Of a DNA stretch of 64,000 bases, positions 12,401-21,335 are shown in pieces. Made by a program: the position numbers and the translations under genes. The first letter of the stretch is position 1. Each line of letters starts with the position of its first letter. Below the pieces are notes generated by a model. The model made no database searches. It had not been told where the DNA came from and was given only the letters and a program-made list of their open reading frames with translations. This DNA comes from Notospermus geniculatus. Taxonomy: Eukaryota; Nemertea; Pilidiophora; Heteronemertea; Lineidae. The stretch covers positions 486,589 to 550,588 of the forward strand of contig NMRB01000084.1 in assembly GCA_002633025.1 (NCBI GenBank), written 5' to 3'.

Positions 12401-15133
12401 AACCACGGCACTCCTGATAAGTTCAAATAGGTCAGATACTGAAAAAGATGAGAAGGGTTAAGTCACATCCTCAATGGGGACCCTAGGCCACTGCCTCAAT
12501 AGGTGTCACTAGTGGTTAAAACTATTGAAATGAAACTGACATCCCGGTCCTGATCAATTTCCCAGACAAAAGGCGTCCATTGTATAGGACCGGGTTTCGG
12601 TGTGCTGCCCTCTATCGTAGCTAGGATCCCCATTGGAAAGGCAGCATGAGCGACAGAAAACCTATTGGACTGTGTCCGTTTTGCTCGAGTGGATAAATAC
12701 TGATGAAATGGCATGAATTTTTCAAGGTTATGATGGATTATTCCCAAACTTTTTCTGGATTGAAAGGGTTATCATTTAATCCTGACCATTTCAAAGTAAA
12801 TGTAGATCTTGACCATTTCTAAGCTGTGCCTTTCCATTTCACTCATTCAATGATCCATAAGGAGGGGAAGAAAAGTCAGTTTTCATACCCTCAGTTTTCT
12901 GAAGCTTTCTGGGAGGCTGACAACAGAGTTCCGCTCAAGTGAAAGCCGCTGCAGTCTCTGTAGGTTGCCAAACTCTTCAGGCAGACATCTGATCAATGTG
13001 TTGCTAACATTCAGTATCTCCAATTTGCTGAACTCCGTGATGAAATCCGGCAAGTTCTTTAGCGGATTAGTGTGGGCGTCCAGAGATTTCAGTGTGCCCT
13101 TCAAATTCTCAAGGTCAACCGGCAATTCTTCAAGGTCATTCTCACTGATATCCAGGAAAATGAGACTTTTGCAATAACCAATGCCAGACAAGGTTTTAAA
13201 ACAGCAACCCGACAGATTGACACTGAGCAGGTTTGGAAACTTCTCGAACATTGCCATGGCGACATCTACATTGACGTCTGCTGAGAGTTTGACGGCTCTC
13301 ATATTTTCTGGGTCCTCAACCAACTTCCAATCGACAGACTGATGAGATTGACACTGTCCATTTTCCAAATCTTGACGAGATTTGAATGCAGCGTTGATTT
13401 TTGTCATGTACATCTCCACCTCATCCTGAAAAAGAAACAAATAAAGACATGAGTATTGCAAGGAACAAACATCAAGGGGCTGTATTCAAAAACAGTGATC
13501 ATCGCGCGATTAAGACTTAAACACGTGTAAGTTCACTAAATGCACACACTTCCACCATGCATTTTACGAAGTTACATGCATCTAAGTCTTAAACACGCTT
13601 TTTGAATACGGCGCCAAAAAAATTTAACCAAAAGGACTCGGGGGGGGGGGGGGGGNCGGGAGGGGGGGGGCACGGTGGTGCAGTAGAGCTTCAGACACAT
13701 GACCGAGAGGCTCTAAGTGTCAAGTACTTCCACTTGGCGTCGTCCACCAGAGGGGTTACATCACATGACAGCCACTTACATGTCGCAGTTCTGGGTTCAT
13801 CTCGATGTCAGTGTTGACGGCCAGAAGCAGAAGCATCGTTTCAAAGTAGAGCGAGAGAAGTCGTGACAGACACAGCTTCATCTGAAACAGAAACTTAAAA
13901 TTATGGTTTCTGTGGTTGTCCCACCCAAAGTTGTATACAGCAAATCAGCCAGCATTTTTTACCGTTCGTTTTGAGGGCAAATGCCCCATTTAGCTGCAGA
14001 CATTTTTCAATCATAGATTCCCAGAAAGGCGCAGATTTGCACATGCCAAGACTATCGTCATTCGGTGGATAAATTTAATACAAGACATGGTGCAAAAAAC
14101 TGTTTGAAAATCTGGTAATCAGCAAAGCCATGGGCATGGACACGCACAAAGCATTGCAATCTGTTTATAGTGACTGGTATGTCAGCCATCTTGCACTTCG
14201 TGCATATCACACCACGTCAAAGACCGATGATGCTGTGAATGCTCATTCAGCTGGTGTTCGGCCAATCAAGCCTGACTGGTTAGTGGGAGAAAACAGCAAA
14301 TTACCGGTACTGACCATGGTTTCTTCCATGTTTTCTTTCACAGCAGGGAAGATCTTATTCCAGACTTTCAACACGGGCTGGAAGAGAACATGAAGAGTGT
14401 TACCTAGGTAGAGCTGAGTGTTGTATACCTAGGTAGCCTAAATGTGTCTTTGACACGCAGGCACCCATTGTATAAATAAATAAATAAATAAAGAGTGTTA
14501 CAGTGACAGACACCCCCAAAACAATGTTCAATGAAAAAAATCTGAATGTTTTCCATGTGGGGAACATTTTTCTTGGAAAAAAGAGCTTTTTTGGAAAAGG
14601 AAACTTACAGGATAGGCCATAAGTCTGTGATAGCCTTCCAGAAAGGGTGAAACCATTGCCCTCCATATAAGGGCTGTAGTAGATGACGTAAGACCCCCAA
14701 CGTCGGTTAGTGCTATGGTTGGCTCATTCAAAAAGTGACTCGCATGCTGTACAGCTAAAAGGATATAGTATTCATAAAATTAAACATCATTTTTTATGGT
14801 AAATAAAGTAACGTTGATTGTTTCCGATTAAAAGTTTGAACCTCAAACAGTGGTATTCAAAATACCTTTTCTTCTACTTATGATGTCTCCAGTGCAAACT
14901 TGTGTCAAAGCTTGATTGGCGAGATCGTGAACCACATGGCGAGACGGGTGATACAACTGGTAAGTTCTCAGATCAGACGGTAAGAACAATATAGACACTG
15001 GCGCCAAGCGGTTCTTCGACATTATACTGTTCTCGATTGTCTGTGAAAGTACTTGTGGCGTGTAGACTCCGGATGTGCACAGTCGAGGGTGTTTTTCTAA
15101 ACGACCTTTCAATGGAAGAGGGTGGAAGTCATT
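2030..15133 (-). CDS. LRR-Roc-COR-TIR-TIR protein, multi-exon gene
   Basis: This is a large cytoplasmic GTPase-scaffold gene of the Roc-COR (MFHAS1/LRRK-like) class carrying TIR domains. Exons inferred from splice sites, in transcript order: 15133-14866, 14754-14609, 14377-14315, 13881-13780, 13425-12889, 12438-12292, 11114-10911, 10163-9995, 9830-9662, 9107-8871, 8401-8216, 7539-7352, 6697-6550, 6404-6287, 6075-5880, 5546-5228, 4670-4491, 4393-4322, 3964-3854, 3464-3189, 2896-2771, 2119-about 2030. Apart from two places, consecutive exons join in a consistent phase. The exceptions are between 12292 and 11114 (phase mismatch, so an LRR exon is missing) and across the N gap at 7910-8009 (missing central COR). 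The start codon is not identified. The last exon is fused to a second copy. Roc-COR proteins bind GTP and act as signalling switches; TIR domains recruit partners or cleave NAD. An immune role is inference. Confidence 0.85.
2185..2439. mobile_element. piggyBac-like MITE, copy 1 of a tandem pair
   Basis: Begins AGCCACACTGTGTTCAAT and ends ATTCAATACAGAGGGGCT, flanked by TTAA on both sides. The right TTAA at 2440-2443 is shared with the next copy. TTAA target sites are typical of piggyBac-type elements. Confidence 0.65.
2444..2706. mobile_element. piggyBac-like MITE, copy 2 of a tandem pair
   Basis: Begins AGCCCCACTGTATTGAAT and ends ATTCAATACTGTGGGGCT, a near-perfect inverted repeat flanked by TTAA. 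The same family is complete at 59642-59913 and partial near 49245-49403. Confidence 0.7.
3854..4670 (-). CDS. Second TIR domain (TIR-B)
   Basis: Three exons (4670-4491, 4393-4322, 3964-3854) encode VVRGADVFLSYCWTNSA (box 1), LKEFLEKEGFSVWIDYENVG, then NGLFSDIAESLKKCKL and VVACVSDE, then YAMSPNCQMEFRFAHV and KKPIILAVVGTG. All joins are in phase. Unlike TIR-A, this copy keeps Glu in NCQMEF, the place of the catalytic glutamate in NAD-cleaving TIRs. It also has the canonical D-V-F-L-S-Y box 1. Enzymatic activity is therefore possible but not shown. The tandem TIR-A/TIR-B arrangement sits C-terminal to COR. Confidence 0.88.
3965..4321. other. Intron of the LRR-Roc-COR-TIR gene
   Basis: Non-coding stretch between the second and third TIR-B exons. 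I see no further exon or clear repeat in it. Confidence 0.5.
4671..5227. other. Intron between TIR-A and TIR-B
   Basis: About 550 bp. It holds three imperfect repeats of roughly 65 bp around GCTAAGTCAGGACC and GGCCCCTCCTACC (about 4920-5140) and a degenerate tRNA-promoter-like patch near 4775. No coding potential was seen. Confidence 0.5.
5228..6075 (-). CDS. First TIR domain (TIR-A)
   Basis: Exon 6075-5880 enters in phase 1 and carries an acidic linker followed by FDVCILYCEADVPQGEADG and LEKKGFTV, TIR box 1 and the first helix-strand. It splices to 5546-5228, which gives WYQDN, VDEVMKAMSTSKTIITFV, SDSFVEDADCQRMFQFA and KKPILLAMTGKG. Overall this is a TIR fold of about 150 residues followed by a basic tail ending GKKK. 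The position that is Glu in enzymatic TIRs, just after the Cys of the C-x-x-E-F motif, is Met here (CQRMF). I predict a scaffold rather than NADase role for this copy. It is directly followed by a second TIR. Confidence 0.85.
6287..8401 (-). CDS. COR (C-terminal of Roc) domain exons, centre missing in gap
   Basis: Exon 8401-8216 begins GIPEFFEKLIETTFEQP and continues RIPEAWFNFEKCI, the classic start of COR. Exon 7539-7352 gives FESLPAGLFNRAQVRLY and MWKRGSVLKKNNHMAVV, the COR-B part. Exon 6697-6550 ends in YEYLMPCPECSKA, and exon 6404-6287 gives HPTMFLSSVMRRA and KAMHLQC. COR mediates dimerisation and couples to the Roc GTPase. The usual central stretch of about 100 residues (the DPQWL-like part) is absent between the first two exons. 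The 100-N gap lies exactly there, so a missing exon is more likely than a real deletion. Confidence 0.88.
7910..8009. other. Assembly gap of 100 Ns
   Basis: Exactly 100 Ns, a conventional placeholder, so the true size is unknown. It lies between two COR exons, where the central COR sequence is expected but missing. Confidence 0.98.
8447..8610 (+). repeat. tRNA-derived SINE
   Basis: Contains an A-box-like GTAGTGGTTTGGG and a perfect RNA polymerase III B box GGTTCGAATCC. These are followed by the CTTTGGGCAAGTCTCTTTGCC and CCAACCAGGTGTACAAATG body seen in many marine invertebrate SINEs. It lies in an intron of the Roc-COR gene on the opposite strand. Confidence 0.7.
8871..10163 (-). CDS. Roc (Ras of complex proteins) GTPase exons
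   Basis: Exon 10163-9995 must be read in the frame giving LNLMDCPALKTPP, then AYLRRLAAGS and KLMLVGLGEAGKT, a Walker A P-loop split by the intron at AAGACAAG/GTGAGT. A longer open frame exists in the same exon but is not coding. Exon 9830-9662 completes the P-loop (S-LTRALMSG) and gives TDGIDIQNW, then VWDFAGQTVYYNTHQ (switch II DxxG). Exon 9107-8871 starts FFLSKRAIYILVW and holds VFIVGTHADQV (the NKxD-equivalent) and FFYISSKTGQ (G5). All nucleotide-binding motifs are intact, so GTP binding is expected. Joins are phase-consistent (phase 1 into 10163; phase 0 into 9107 and into COR). Confidence 0.93.
10430..10720. repeat. Intronic segment absent from the other Roc copy
   Basis: Sequence from about GTGACCCGTCACATC to GATGGGTCACAGATG lies inside the intron between LRR and P-loop exons here but is missing from the duplicate near 890. 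Similar text (GACAGACAGTAAGCC, CAACCTGCCAACTTCAGAG) recurs at about 15,900-16,060, so it is an interspersed repeat. Confidence 0.45.
10911..13425 (-). CDS. Leucine-rich repeat exons
   Basis: Exon 13425-12889 (179 codons, phase 0) encodes about six LRRs, with LVSVNLSG-like, LIFLDISENDLEELP, LEILNVSNTLIRCLP and LQRLSLERNSVVSLP repeats after a short linker (DEVEMYMTKINAAF). Exon 12438-12292 continues with YLTYLNLSGVP, and its donor is either GTACCG or the better GTAAAT. Exon 11114-10911 gives LTYLNLSYQGLKVIP and LQELLITDNPYLTSV. Phases do not fit between the last two exons, so at least one LRR exon lies undetected in 11,115-12,290. LRRs of this type form a curved protein-binding surface N-terminal to Roc. 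Start choice is not relevant because these are internal exons. Confidence 0.88.
11115..12291. other. Long intron, probably holding an undetected LRR exon
   Basis: About 1.2 kb between LRR exons whose phases do not match. I could not identify the missing exon. It contains an isolated N at 12221 and an imperfect inverted segment around ACTGTTCCCCC near 11,570-11,680. Confidence 0.5.
13477..13615. mobile_element. MITE, GGGCYGTATTCAAAAA family, copy 1
   Basis: Starts GGGCTGTATTCAAAAACAG and ends CTTTTTGAATACGGCGCC. Internal halves are also inverted (TTAAGACTTAAACACGTGTA against TAAGTCTTAAACACG). The same element is at 63338-63475. It lies in the intron 5' of the main LRR exon. Confidence 0.7.
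13640..13670. repeat. Poly-G tract with an N
   Basis: Two G runs separated by NC and A. This is a sequencing-difficult homopolymer, so bases here are unreliable. Confidence 0.9.
13780..15133 (-). CDS. N-terminal exons, domain not recognised
   Basis: Four exons (15133-14866, 14754-14609, 14377-14315, 13881-13780) have good acceptors and GT donors. They join in frame to the LRR exon, for example AGAAGAAAAG to CTGTACAG giving RRKAVQ. They encode about 190 residues that include LRTYQLYHPSRHVVHDL, LTDVGG and MVSPFLEGYHRLM, and end in a hydrophobic stretch (LLSLYFETMLLLLAV). I do not recognise the domain with confidence. The FLEGYH and YQLYH patches faintly recall the C-terminal, non-catalytic half of mitochondrial-type glycerol-3-phosphate acyltransferases. 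If that holds, this could be the end of a separate upstream gene or a fused segment. No upstream exon with a start codon was found before the repeat-rich DNA beyond 15,200. Confidence 0.6.
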
Positions 15134-16700
15134 CTGAAAGAAAAGACATAATTTTTCAATCAATAGAGCAGATTGATTCAGGTAATTTGTATTCAGAGGT
15201 TCAGCATGTCCACCTATATTGATAGCCCTGGTCTACATGAAGGTCTGAATAAATGCCCCGGGCCCTCCACTCAGGGGGTCAACCATACCGCATGCTCGTT
15301 CCAATTTCCCGGGAAAAGGAGTCATTTTCGGTAGCACTGTTCGGGGAAAAAATTCCCGAAAAACACTTAAATGAATTTTCTCCCAAAAAATTCTTTAAAA
15401 GGGGGTCAAAAGGTTCTCTTCCCCAAAAAAACCAATATAAAGGGGTATGAAAGACCTATTCTCAATCCCAGTGATGAGTTATCCCTCCCGATGTACACAC
15501 GTCTTTCGGGTCAGGCCGCACTTTATCATTTACCCCGACATTTACCTTATCCCCGAGTACCTCGTGTAGTGCATCTTATCCGAGTCTCATTTCATTCCTC
15601 CCGAAAAAGGGGTGAAAATATCTTGGTTCCTTCCATTAGGAGGTCTAATTGGATGAAAAAAAGCCCGCAGAAAGGGGTGGAAAATTTCCCTCGGTTCCTT
15701 CCATAAGGGGGTCCTTTTCAAACTCAGGAACAAGCATACATGTATGTGTACCGGGTACCCTAAAATTAAGGAGTGGGGACCGGGATAAATAAGAGTTGTT
15801 GGTGTGGAAAAGTTGAGAACCTCAAGACCTCAGGACTACAAGAATAACTCGTCTAAACTCTCTGTTAGAAGTGGTCTTATCTGAAGGGCCAAAAGATGCA
15901 ATTCCCAACTCGATGAATCAAAATAACTACAGGAGATAAAAAGAAGAAATGTAATTACTCAGATGTTACAAAAGACAGGCAATAGTAAGCTTTGGCCTAC
16001 TCAAATCGAAATAATTTTGGTCTCAACCTGCCAACTTCAGAGCAACTTAGCACAGGTTTTGTGGTGACAAGTCACAAATTTGAATACAGAAGATGCACAA
16101 ATGATTGAGTTTCGTATGCCAAAAACCACATAAAATTTATTCACTCTATAAAAAAGCTTTGGCTGATTTTCAATGGAGACAAACTTGTATGTCAATGACG
16201 ACATGCACGATAAGGTGTATTATATGTCCCGTGGGACACGTGCTTCTGGTGGGGTGTGCAAGTCCCGTTAGGTGGGGTTGTTCAGATTCAATGAATCCGC
16301 ATGGTCCAGGTCCGTTGAATTGGTCCTATTGATTGAATTGATTGGCATTGCGAAATGTGCCAAGCTATTTATGCGGCAACCAGAAGTTCACTTGCTCATT
16401 TTAACTCTGGCGCTCAGGCGTCAGGGACAGCATTACCAGCTGTTATACACATGTGGGATGGAGCCACGTTGACGTAAGTTTTATTCCTTAGAAACATGTT
16501 TCCAATTTCCAGGGCCATATTTAACTTTTTGGTCCAGGGGGGCAGAAGAGCTCTTTTTGCCGTTTTTTGCCAAAAATCTGCATGAAAATTACATTTTTTG
16601 GTTGGCTCTGGGGGGGGGGGCAACCCTCGCCCCCTTTAAATATAGCCCTAATTTCCATGCCGTCAAGGTCTTTTAGAACCATTCTTATACCCACTTCTGA
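15134..16700. other. Intergenic repeats between the two gene families
   Basis: No gene seen. About 15,250-15,720 has C/G-run repeats with AAAAGGGG and TTCCTTCCAT motifs. About 15,890-16,080 matches the interspersed repeat at 10,430-10,720. A short poly-G run lies near 16,610. A possible splice acceptor (TTTCAG) near 16,712 precedes the plus-strand TPR gene, so a non-coding 5' exon cannot be excluded. Confidence 0.5.
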
Positions 16701-17017
16701 CGTGTAATTTCAGGTGCTCAGATCCCGTGACCATGTCTTGGGGCTACTACCCAGTTTCGGAAGACCTTGTCTTCAGAATACACAAATTTAGCACTGCCCA
16801 GGGGCAGATCCGCAATTTCGGAAAAGAGAGGGCGCACCGTGCTAGAAACAACGCCCTGGCTCCGTGCCTGCTACCGATTCCTCGCTCTTCGTCCTTCCTG
16901 TTGTCGTATGTGACAGTGTGTAAATTGCGAATGAATTTGGACATTGGACGGTGTAGAGGTTTATTTCGTGAGATGTTTAAAAATCATTTAGCAAGCTTGG
17001 ACTATGGTAGTATCAAC

Positions 17018-19351
17018 ATGGCTGGAGTGGCAAAAATGAGTTTGAACTACGGGATGGCGAGAAATCGGATCGTGCAGGATTTGAGAACACTTCCAAGCCG
17101 TTTCAAAATGGATGGAATTGAGTCGTCAAGTAGGTCTAAAATGTTTTACATAATTGCTATGATAAATGAAGAACAGTCTAGTAACTTTGACAATAAACCA
17201 CTACAGTACCATGAGGTCTCCAGGGATAGGAATTTTCTCAATTTTTTGAAATATAAAATCAGTAACGTTCAAGATGCGTCTTCTGTCATTAACAAAATAG
17301 AAAAAACAACTAACGATTACCCGAATGACATGCTTGCTCTTGCAAATTTAGCGTGGATCTATTTGGAAATGAACAACCAAGTTGGTGCAGAAAACTGCCT
17401 TGAACGTCTGAAATCATTACGTGTATTGTCACGGGTGTTTGCCGATGCTGAAATGTCTTATACATATTTGAGAATGGGAAAACAGTTTTGTTTCAAAAGA
17501 CATAAAGGAAGAGAAATGTACATCATATATCATATATCATATTCTAGTATTAAAAATGAATATAGGCGTACCCCAAAATTTATTGCAAGATTGAAATCGA
17601 TTAGAATACAAAGTTATAGTGCTGCTCTTCCAAACCAGCGGCTTCTAGGTCTGGATGCCAGTGAATATCAAAAGAAGTTATATCGTAAATTTAATGGGGA
17701 CCCTGAAAGAATTCTTCGCCAAACGTGGGGATTTATTACAAGAGTCAGTTGCAGATATAAGTTCTCTTTTGCTGCAGAACCGTTCACTGAAGACAACAAA
17801 TCTGATTGTGCACTTCTGGCCATATTAAGAAACAATTATGGCGAATTAATGTTGTTGGATCAGGCATATGCTTATTATCAGATGGGAGTGTTCCATGAGT
17901 GTTCCACCGAGTTAAGGAAGAGCTGTTTTTTCTTAAAAGTCTCTGTCAGTTGTGATTTATTAGGCGATGATTGTTTTGTTCTTGAAATGATGGCTAAAAC
18001 ATTTTGCCAACTTTTGCAGTATAAGGATGCCAGGCAATGTCTTAAATCACTATTTTATGTTGACGAGTTTGAATCCTTATCTTGGTATGTCAATGTTCGT
18101 CTCAAGGCTGGCTGTCAGCTTGATGAACTTAAAAGAAAAGCTGCTGCAGCAGAAATATCCAATGAGCTAATGACAGACATGACACCCTCTGTCCCCCCAG
18201 CCTTCCACAAGGTCGTTGTCCTGTCGTCAGAGCATCCGGATGATAACCCGAAAACTGAACGGTTGTTAGACTTCCTGAGATATGATCTAGGTTTTTACAG
18301 CAATTGCACTTGGCCTTACGAGTCACACAATAAAAGTGAAGGAAATTATTATTACGACTTTCTCCTGAAATATATCAAAGAGTCAGAATATTGCGTAGTT
18401 CATTTAACAGATTGGTTACTTGAAGACAAACTCTTTATGAATTTCTTGCAGAATTGTTACTTATATCTGATTCAGAGGCCGTTCAAAAGCCCATTGGTGA
18501 TCATTGATGACCTTACTCGACCTGCTGATCATCAAGATCAACTGGAAGCATACAGATGCTGTCCAATGCTGAAATACAGTGATCTTTTTGGCCGAGATGG
18601 TAATTCTGTAACTACCTGTGACTTCACCCATCAAGCTATCATTCACTTCATGACAGACCTTGCCAGATACAAGTTCTCCTTTGCTCCAGAACCGTTCATT
18701 GAAGACATGGATCCCAGGCAGTGTCCAAAATCTCTCTTTTCTGCTGATCAGTTTGAATCCTTGCCAAATGGCATGAAATCTCGGTACATCAATGTTCGTC
18801 CCAAGGCTGGCCGTCAGCTTGCTGAACTTCAAGAAAAAGTTGCAGCAGCAGACATATACCAGAAGCTGATGGCAGACATGACACCCTATGTCCCTGCAGC
18901 CTTCCACAAGGTCGTTGTCCTGTCTTCAGAGCATCCGGATGATAACCCGAAAACTGAACGATTGTTAGACTTCCTGAGATATGATCTAGGTTTTTACACC
19001 AATTGCACTTGGCCTTATGAGTCACACAATAAGAGTGAAGGAAATTATTATTACGACTTTCTCCTGAATTATATCAAAGAGTCAGAGTATTGCATAGTTC
19101 ATTTAACAGATTGGTTACTTCAAGACAAACTCTTTATGAATTTCTTGCGGAATTGTTACTTTTATCTGATTCAGAGGCCGTTCAAAAGCCCATTGGTTAT
19201 CATCAATGATCTCACTGAACCTGCTGATCATCAAGATCAGCTGGAAGCGTACAGATGCTGTCCGATGCTGAAATTCGGTGATCTTTTTGGCCGAGATGTG
19301 AATTCTGTAACTGCTTCTGAACGAATGATCAAACGCCAAAAAACTTTGTAA
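17018..19351 (+). CDS. IFIT-like TPR protein with two TIR-like domains (plus copy 1)
   Basis: Intronless 777-residue protein. I start it at MAGVAKMSLNYG (ATG in ATCAACATGG) because the paralogues start at the equivalent MAAGVAKMSLD. The open frame extends 97 codons upstream without a stop, but that part is not conserved. The N-terminal half has TPR-like helices (MLALANLAWIYLE, AENCLERLKSL, AEMSYTYLRMG). The central TPR block of the minus-strand paralogues, about 165 residues, is missing. Two TIR-like domains follow, from about residues 396 and 629. Each begins FHKVVVLSSEHPDDN and contains VVHLTDWLL or IVHLTDWLL and PLVII(D/N)DLT. Relative to copy 2, a 16-nt deletion near 19,329 shifts the frame and shortens the end (MIKRQKTL). 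IFIT-type TPRs bind RNA or proteins in vertebrates; a role here is inference. Confidence 0.85.
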   Translation: MAGVAKMSLNYGMARNRIVQDLRTLPSRFKMDGIESSSRSKMFYIIAMINEEQSSNFDNKPLQYHEVSRDRNFLNFLKYKISNVQDASSVINKIEKTTNDYPNDMLALANLAWIYLEMNNQVGAENCLERLKSLRVLSRVFADAEMSYTYLRMGKQFCFKRHKGREMYIIYHISYSSIKNEYRRTPKFIARLKSIRIQSYSAALPNQRLLGLDASEYQKKLYRKFNGDPERILRQTWGFITRVSCRYKFSFAAEPFTEDNKSDCALLAILRNNYGELMLLDQAYAYYQMGVFHECSTELRKSCFFLKVSVSCDLLGDDCFVLEMMAKTFCQLLQYKDARQCLKSLFYVDEFESLSWYVNVRLKAGCQLDELKRKAAAAEISNELMTDMTPSVPPAFHKVVVLSSEHPDDNPKTERLLDFLRYDLGFYSNCTWPYESHNKSEGNYYYDFLLKYIKESEYCVVHLTDWLLEDKLFMNFLQNCYLYLIQRPFKSPLVIIDDLTRPADHQDQLEAYRCCPMLKYSDLFGRDGNSVTTCDFTHQAIIHFMTDLARYKFSFAPEPFIEDMDPRQCPKSLFSADQFESLPNGMKSRYINVRPKAGRQLAELQEKVAAADIYQKLMADMTPYVPAAFHKVVVLSSEHPDDNPKTERLLDFLRYDLGFYTNCTWPYESHNKSEGNYYYDFLLNYIKESEYCIVHLTDWLLQDKLFMNFLRNCYFYLIQRPFKSPLVIINDLTEPADHQDQLEAYRCCPMLKFGDLFGRDVNSVTASERMIKRQKTL

Positions 19352-19494
19352 GACTTTTGGGCAAGCAGTTTCCTCCTGCTTTACATTAATTAATCCAACA
19401 TTAGCTTTTGAACTACTGGTAACTAGAATTTGAAATTGGCTTGACTGCCACTGAGGTAGAAAGAAGAGAGCATAATTAAGAAACAAACAGATTT

Positions 19495-20100
19495 GGCTAA
19501 GAATAAATAATAATAACAAATGATAAATGACATATGATAAATGATATATGATGAATGATAAATGATATATGATAAATGATAAATGATAGATGATAAATGA
19601 CTTACAATATAATATACAAATGAGATACAAATGATATACAATATATGTTATACAATAAATAAATAATAAAGTAAATATTGTAAAGTAATATTGTAAAGTA
19701 ATATTGTAAAGTAATATTGTAAAGTGAAGTGAAGTGAAGTGAAGTGAAGTGAAGTGAAGTGAAGTGAAGTGAAGTGAAGTGAAGTGAAGTGAAGTGAAGT
19801 GAAGTGAAGTGAAGTGATATTGTAAAGTAATATTGTAAAGTTCCACTTGAAAAAGACCCCGGTTGGGGTCGAAAATTCGTGAATTCTGGAGATTGACTTC
19901 TTGTTTATTATCATTTTGTGTGTCAATTTTGTGCTTTTTGTACCTTGTGTTATACAATAAATGATATGATATACGATGAACGATAAATGATATACATGTA
20001 TGATAAATGATGAATGATGAATGATAAATGATAGATGATAAATGAAAAATGGTATGCAATATATGATATATGATATATGATATATGATAACTGAATGATC
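19495..20100. repeat. AT-rich (AAATGATA)-type microsatellite block
   Basis: Irregular tandem words ATGATAAATGATATATG fill the region, interrupted by (GTGAA)n. It sits just downstream of the plus gene stop and recurs at 30,005-30,400 after the second plus gene. Long open frames on the opposite strand here are low-complexity artefacts. Confidence 0.85.
19724..19816. repeat. (GTGAA)n pentanucleotide microsatellite
   Basis: About 18 near-perfect copies of GTGAA. It is flanked by TATTGTAAAGTAA repeats and absent from the matching region after the second plus gene, so it expanded or was lost since the duplication. Confidence 0.9.
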
Positions 20101-20229
20101 CCCCCCCCCCCATTTTTCGGAAGCCTCTGAGTCTTCATTTCGACAATACGCCGATACGCGCGCATCTGCATGGTGTGCGTATCGGCAATGTAATAGTGCC
20201 TCATTTCGAACCACCCTGCATAAGCATGT

Positions 20230-21330
20230 GCTTATGCTACCTATACATGCGGTAGAATCCTTCTCAGTCGACCCGCAAAGGTATGAACAGCGCCACGACG
20301 TGTCAGCCGCTGTATTTGGCGGTACTAACTGCTAAATCACTGAACGAAAGCGAGGCAGTGACGTAGGCGTAGCAGACGCTATAAAACAATCACTAATTAC
20401 GCACGATTAGTCAGACATTTGAAGATGGCGTGATGTTTACATGTTGATGGATGTTTCTCTACGAAAGTTGCCGGAAATTTCATCGAAATCTGTTCAGTTT
20501 TGGCCGAGTTATCGATCGAAAGGTAACCTTGTGTTTTCGAAAACAGGCGTTCTTCAAAGTGCGTACACTTTCTTGGAATAGTATTTTGAAACTTCTGCTT
20601 AGGTCATTCGGGTTGTTATAACATAGAAGAATCCACATGCGAAGCGTGGTTTTATGCACGCATGTCTGAGGGGTTGAAAATCACCCCGAAACACAACCAC
20701 ATTTTCAAGAAATCTCCTTCCCTTATCCATTGTCTAACCTGGTTCCATGGGCTCCGACGGTGGCGCTGACTGCTAGAATCGTCAATCAGCGCCACGTCGA
20801 CGTCCAAGGAACCAGGTTATGGCTGCGAGAATCGTTACCTACTGCTGTTCAAACTGCGTACAAAAACTTGGAATACCATGCCGAAGTATGAAATTAACAC
20901 AGATTGGAGATTGATAGTTTCTTCGTCTATTCAGTTTTGCTGGTTTTATGCAGGCGAATATTTATGGAGTTATGGCGATGTTTTTGACAACGCTCTACTC
21001 CAAATGACCTCCAATTCTGTGCGTAGGACGAAATTTCTTAAATGATTTCTCATCACTCGTTTGCTTTATGCCAAAATAAATTACACTAATGGAAAGCTCA
21101 ATGTCTTAGCTAAACACTGATATATGGTTTATGTGGTTGAATTTGAACGGTCTTCTCGATAAACGCACTTTTGTGCGAGGTGTCCGATTTCTCGAATGAG
21201 GTACTCGAGAAGCCTCGTCGAGGGCCCCGATCGCCTATTATTTTCCCGCGCGCAAAATAAATCTGCCGTAGAAAAGGACCTTTGCGGGTCGACTGTTCTG
21301 GATAGTCAGGGTGTCCCAACATGTAAATTA
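20230..21330. other. Intergenic, no gene seen
   Basis: Unique-looking DNA present after plus copy 1 but not copy 2. It begins near GGTAGAATCCTTCT and ends near GTCGACTGTTCTGGATAG, and those flanks are adjacent in copy 2 (about 30,665-30,690). So it is an insertion of about 1 kb with GTCGACCCGCAAAGG and CCTTTGCGGGTCGAC as inverted ends. No open frame of note is inside. Confidence 0.55.
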
Positions 21331-21335
21331 GATGT

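Noticed and set aside
16727-17017. 97-codon N-terminal extension of the plus TPR protein
   Set aside because: It is not conserved in paralogues. All start at the homologous MA(A)GVAKMSL methionine, and the upstream stretch aligns with their 5' UTR.
19115-20113. 332-codon minus-strand open frame rich in IYH, SFI and LHFTS repeats
   Set aside because: It is translation of AT-rich and (GTGAA)n microsatellite DNA opposite the TPR gene, with no domain.
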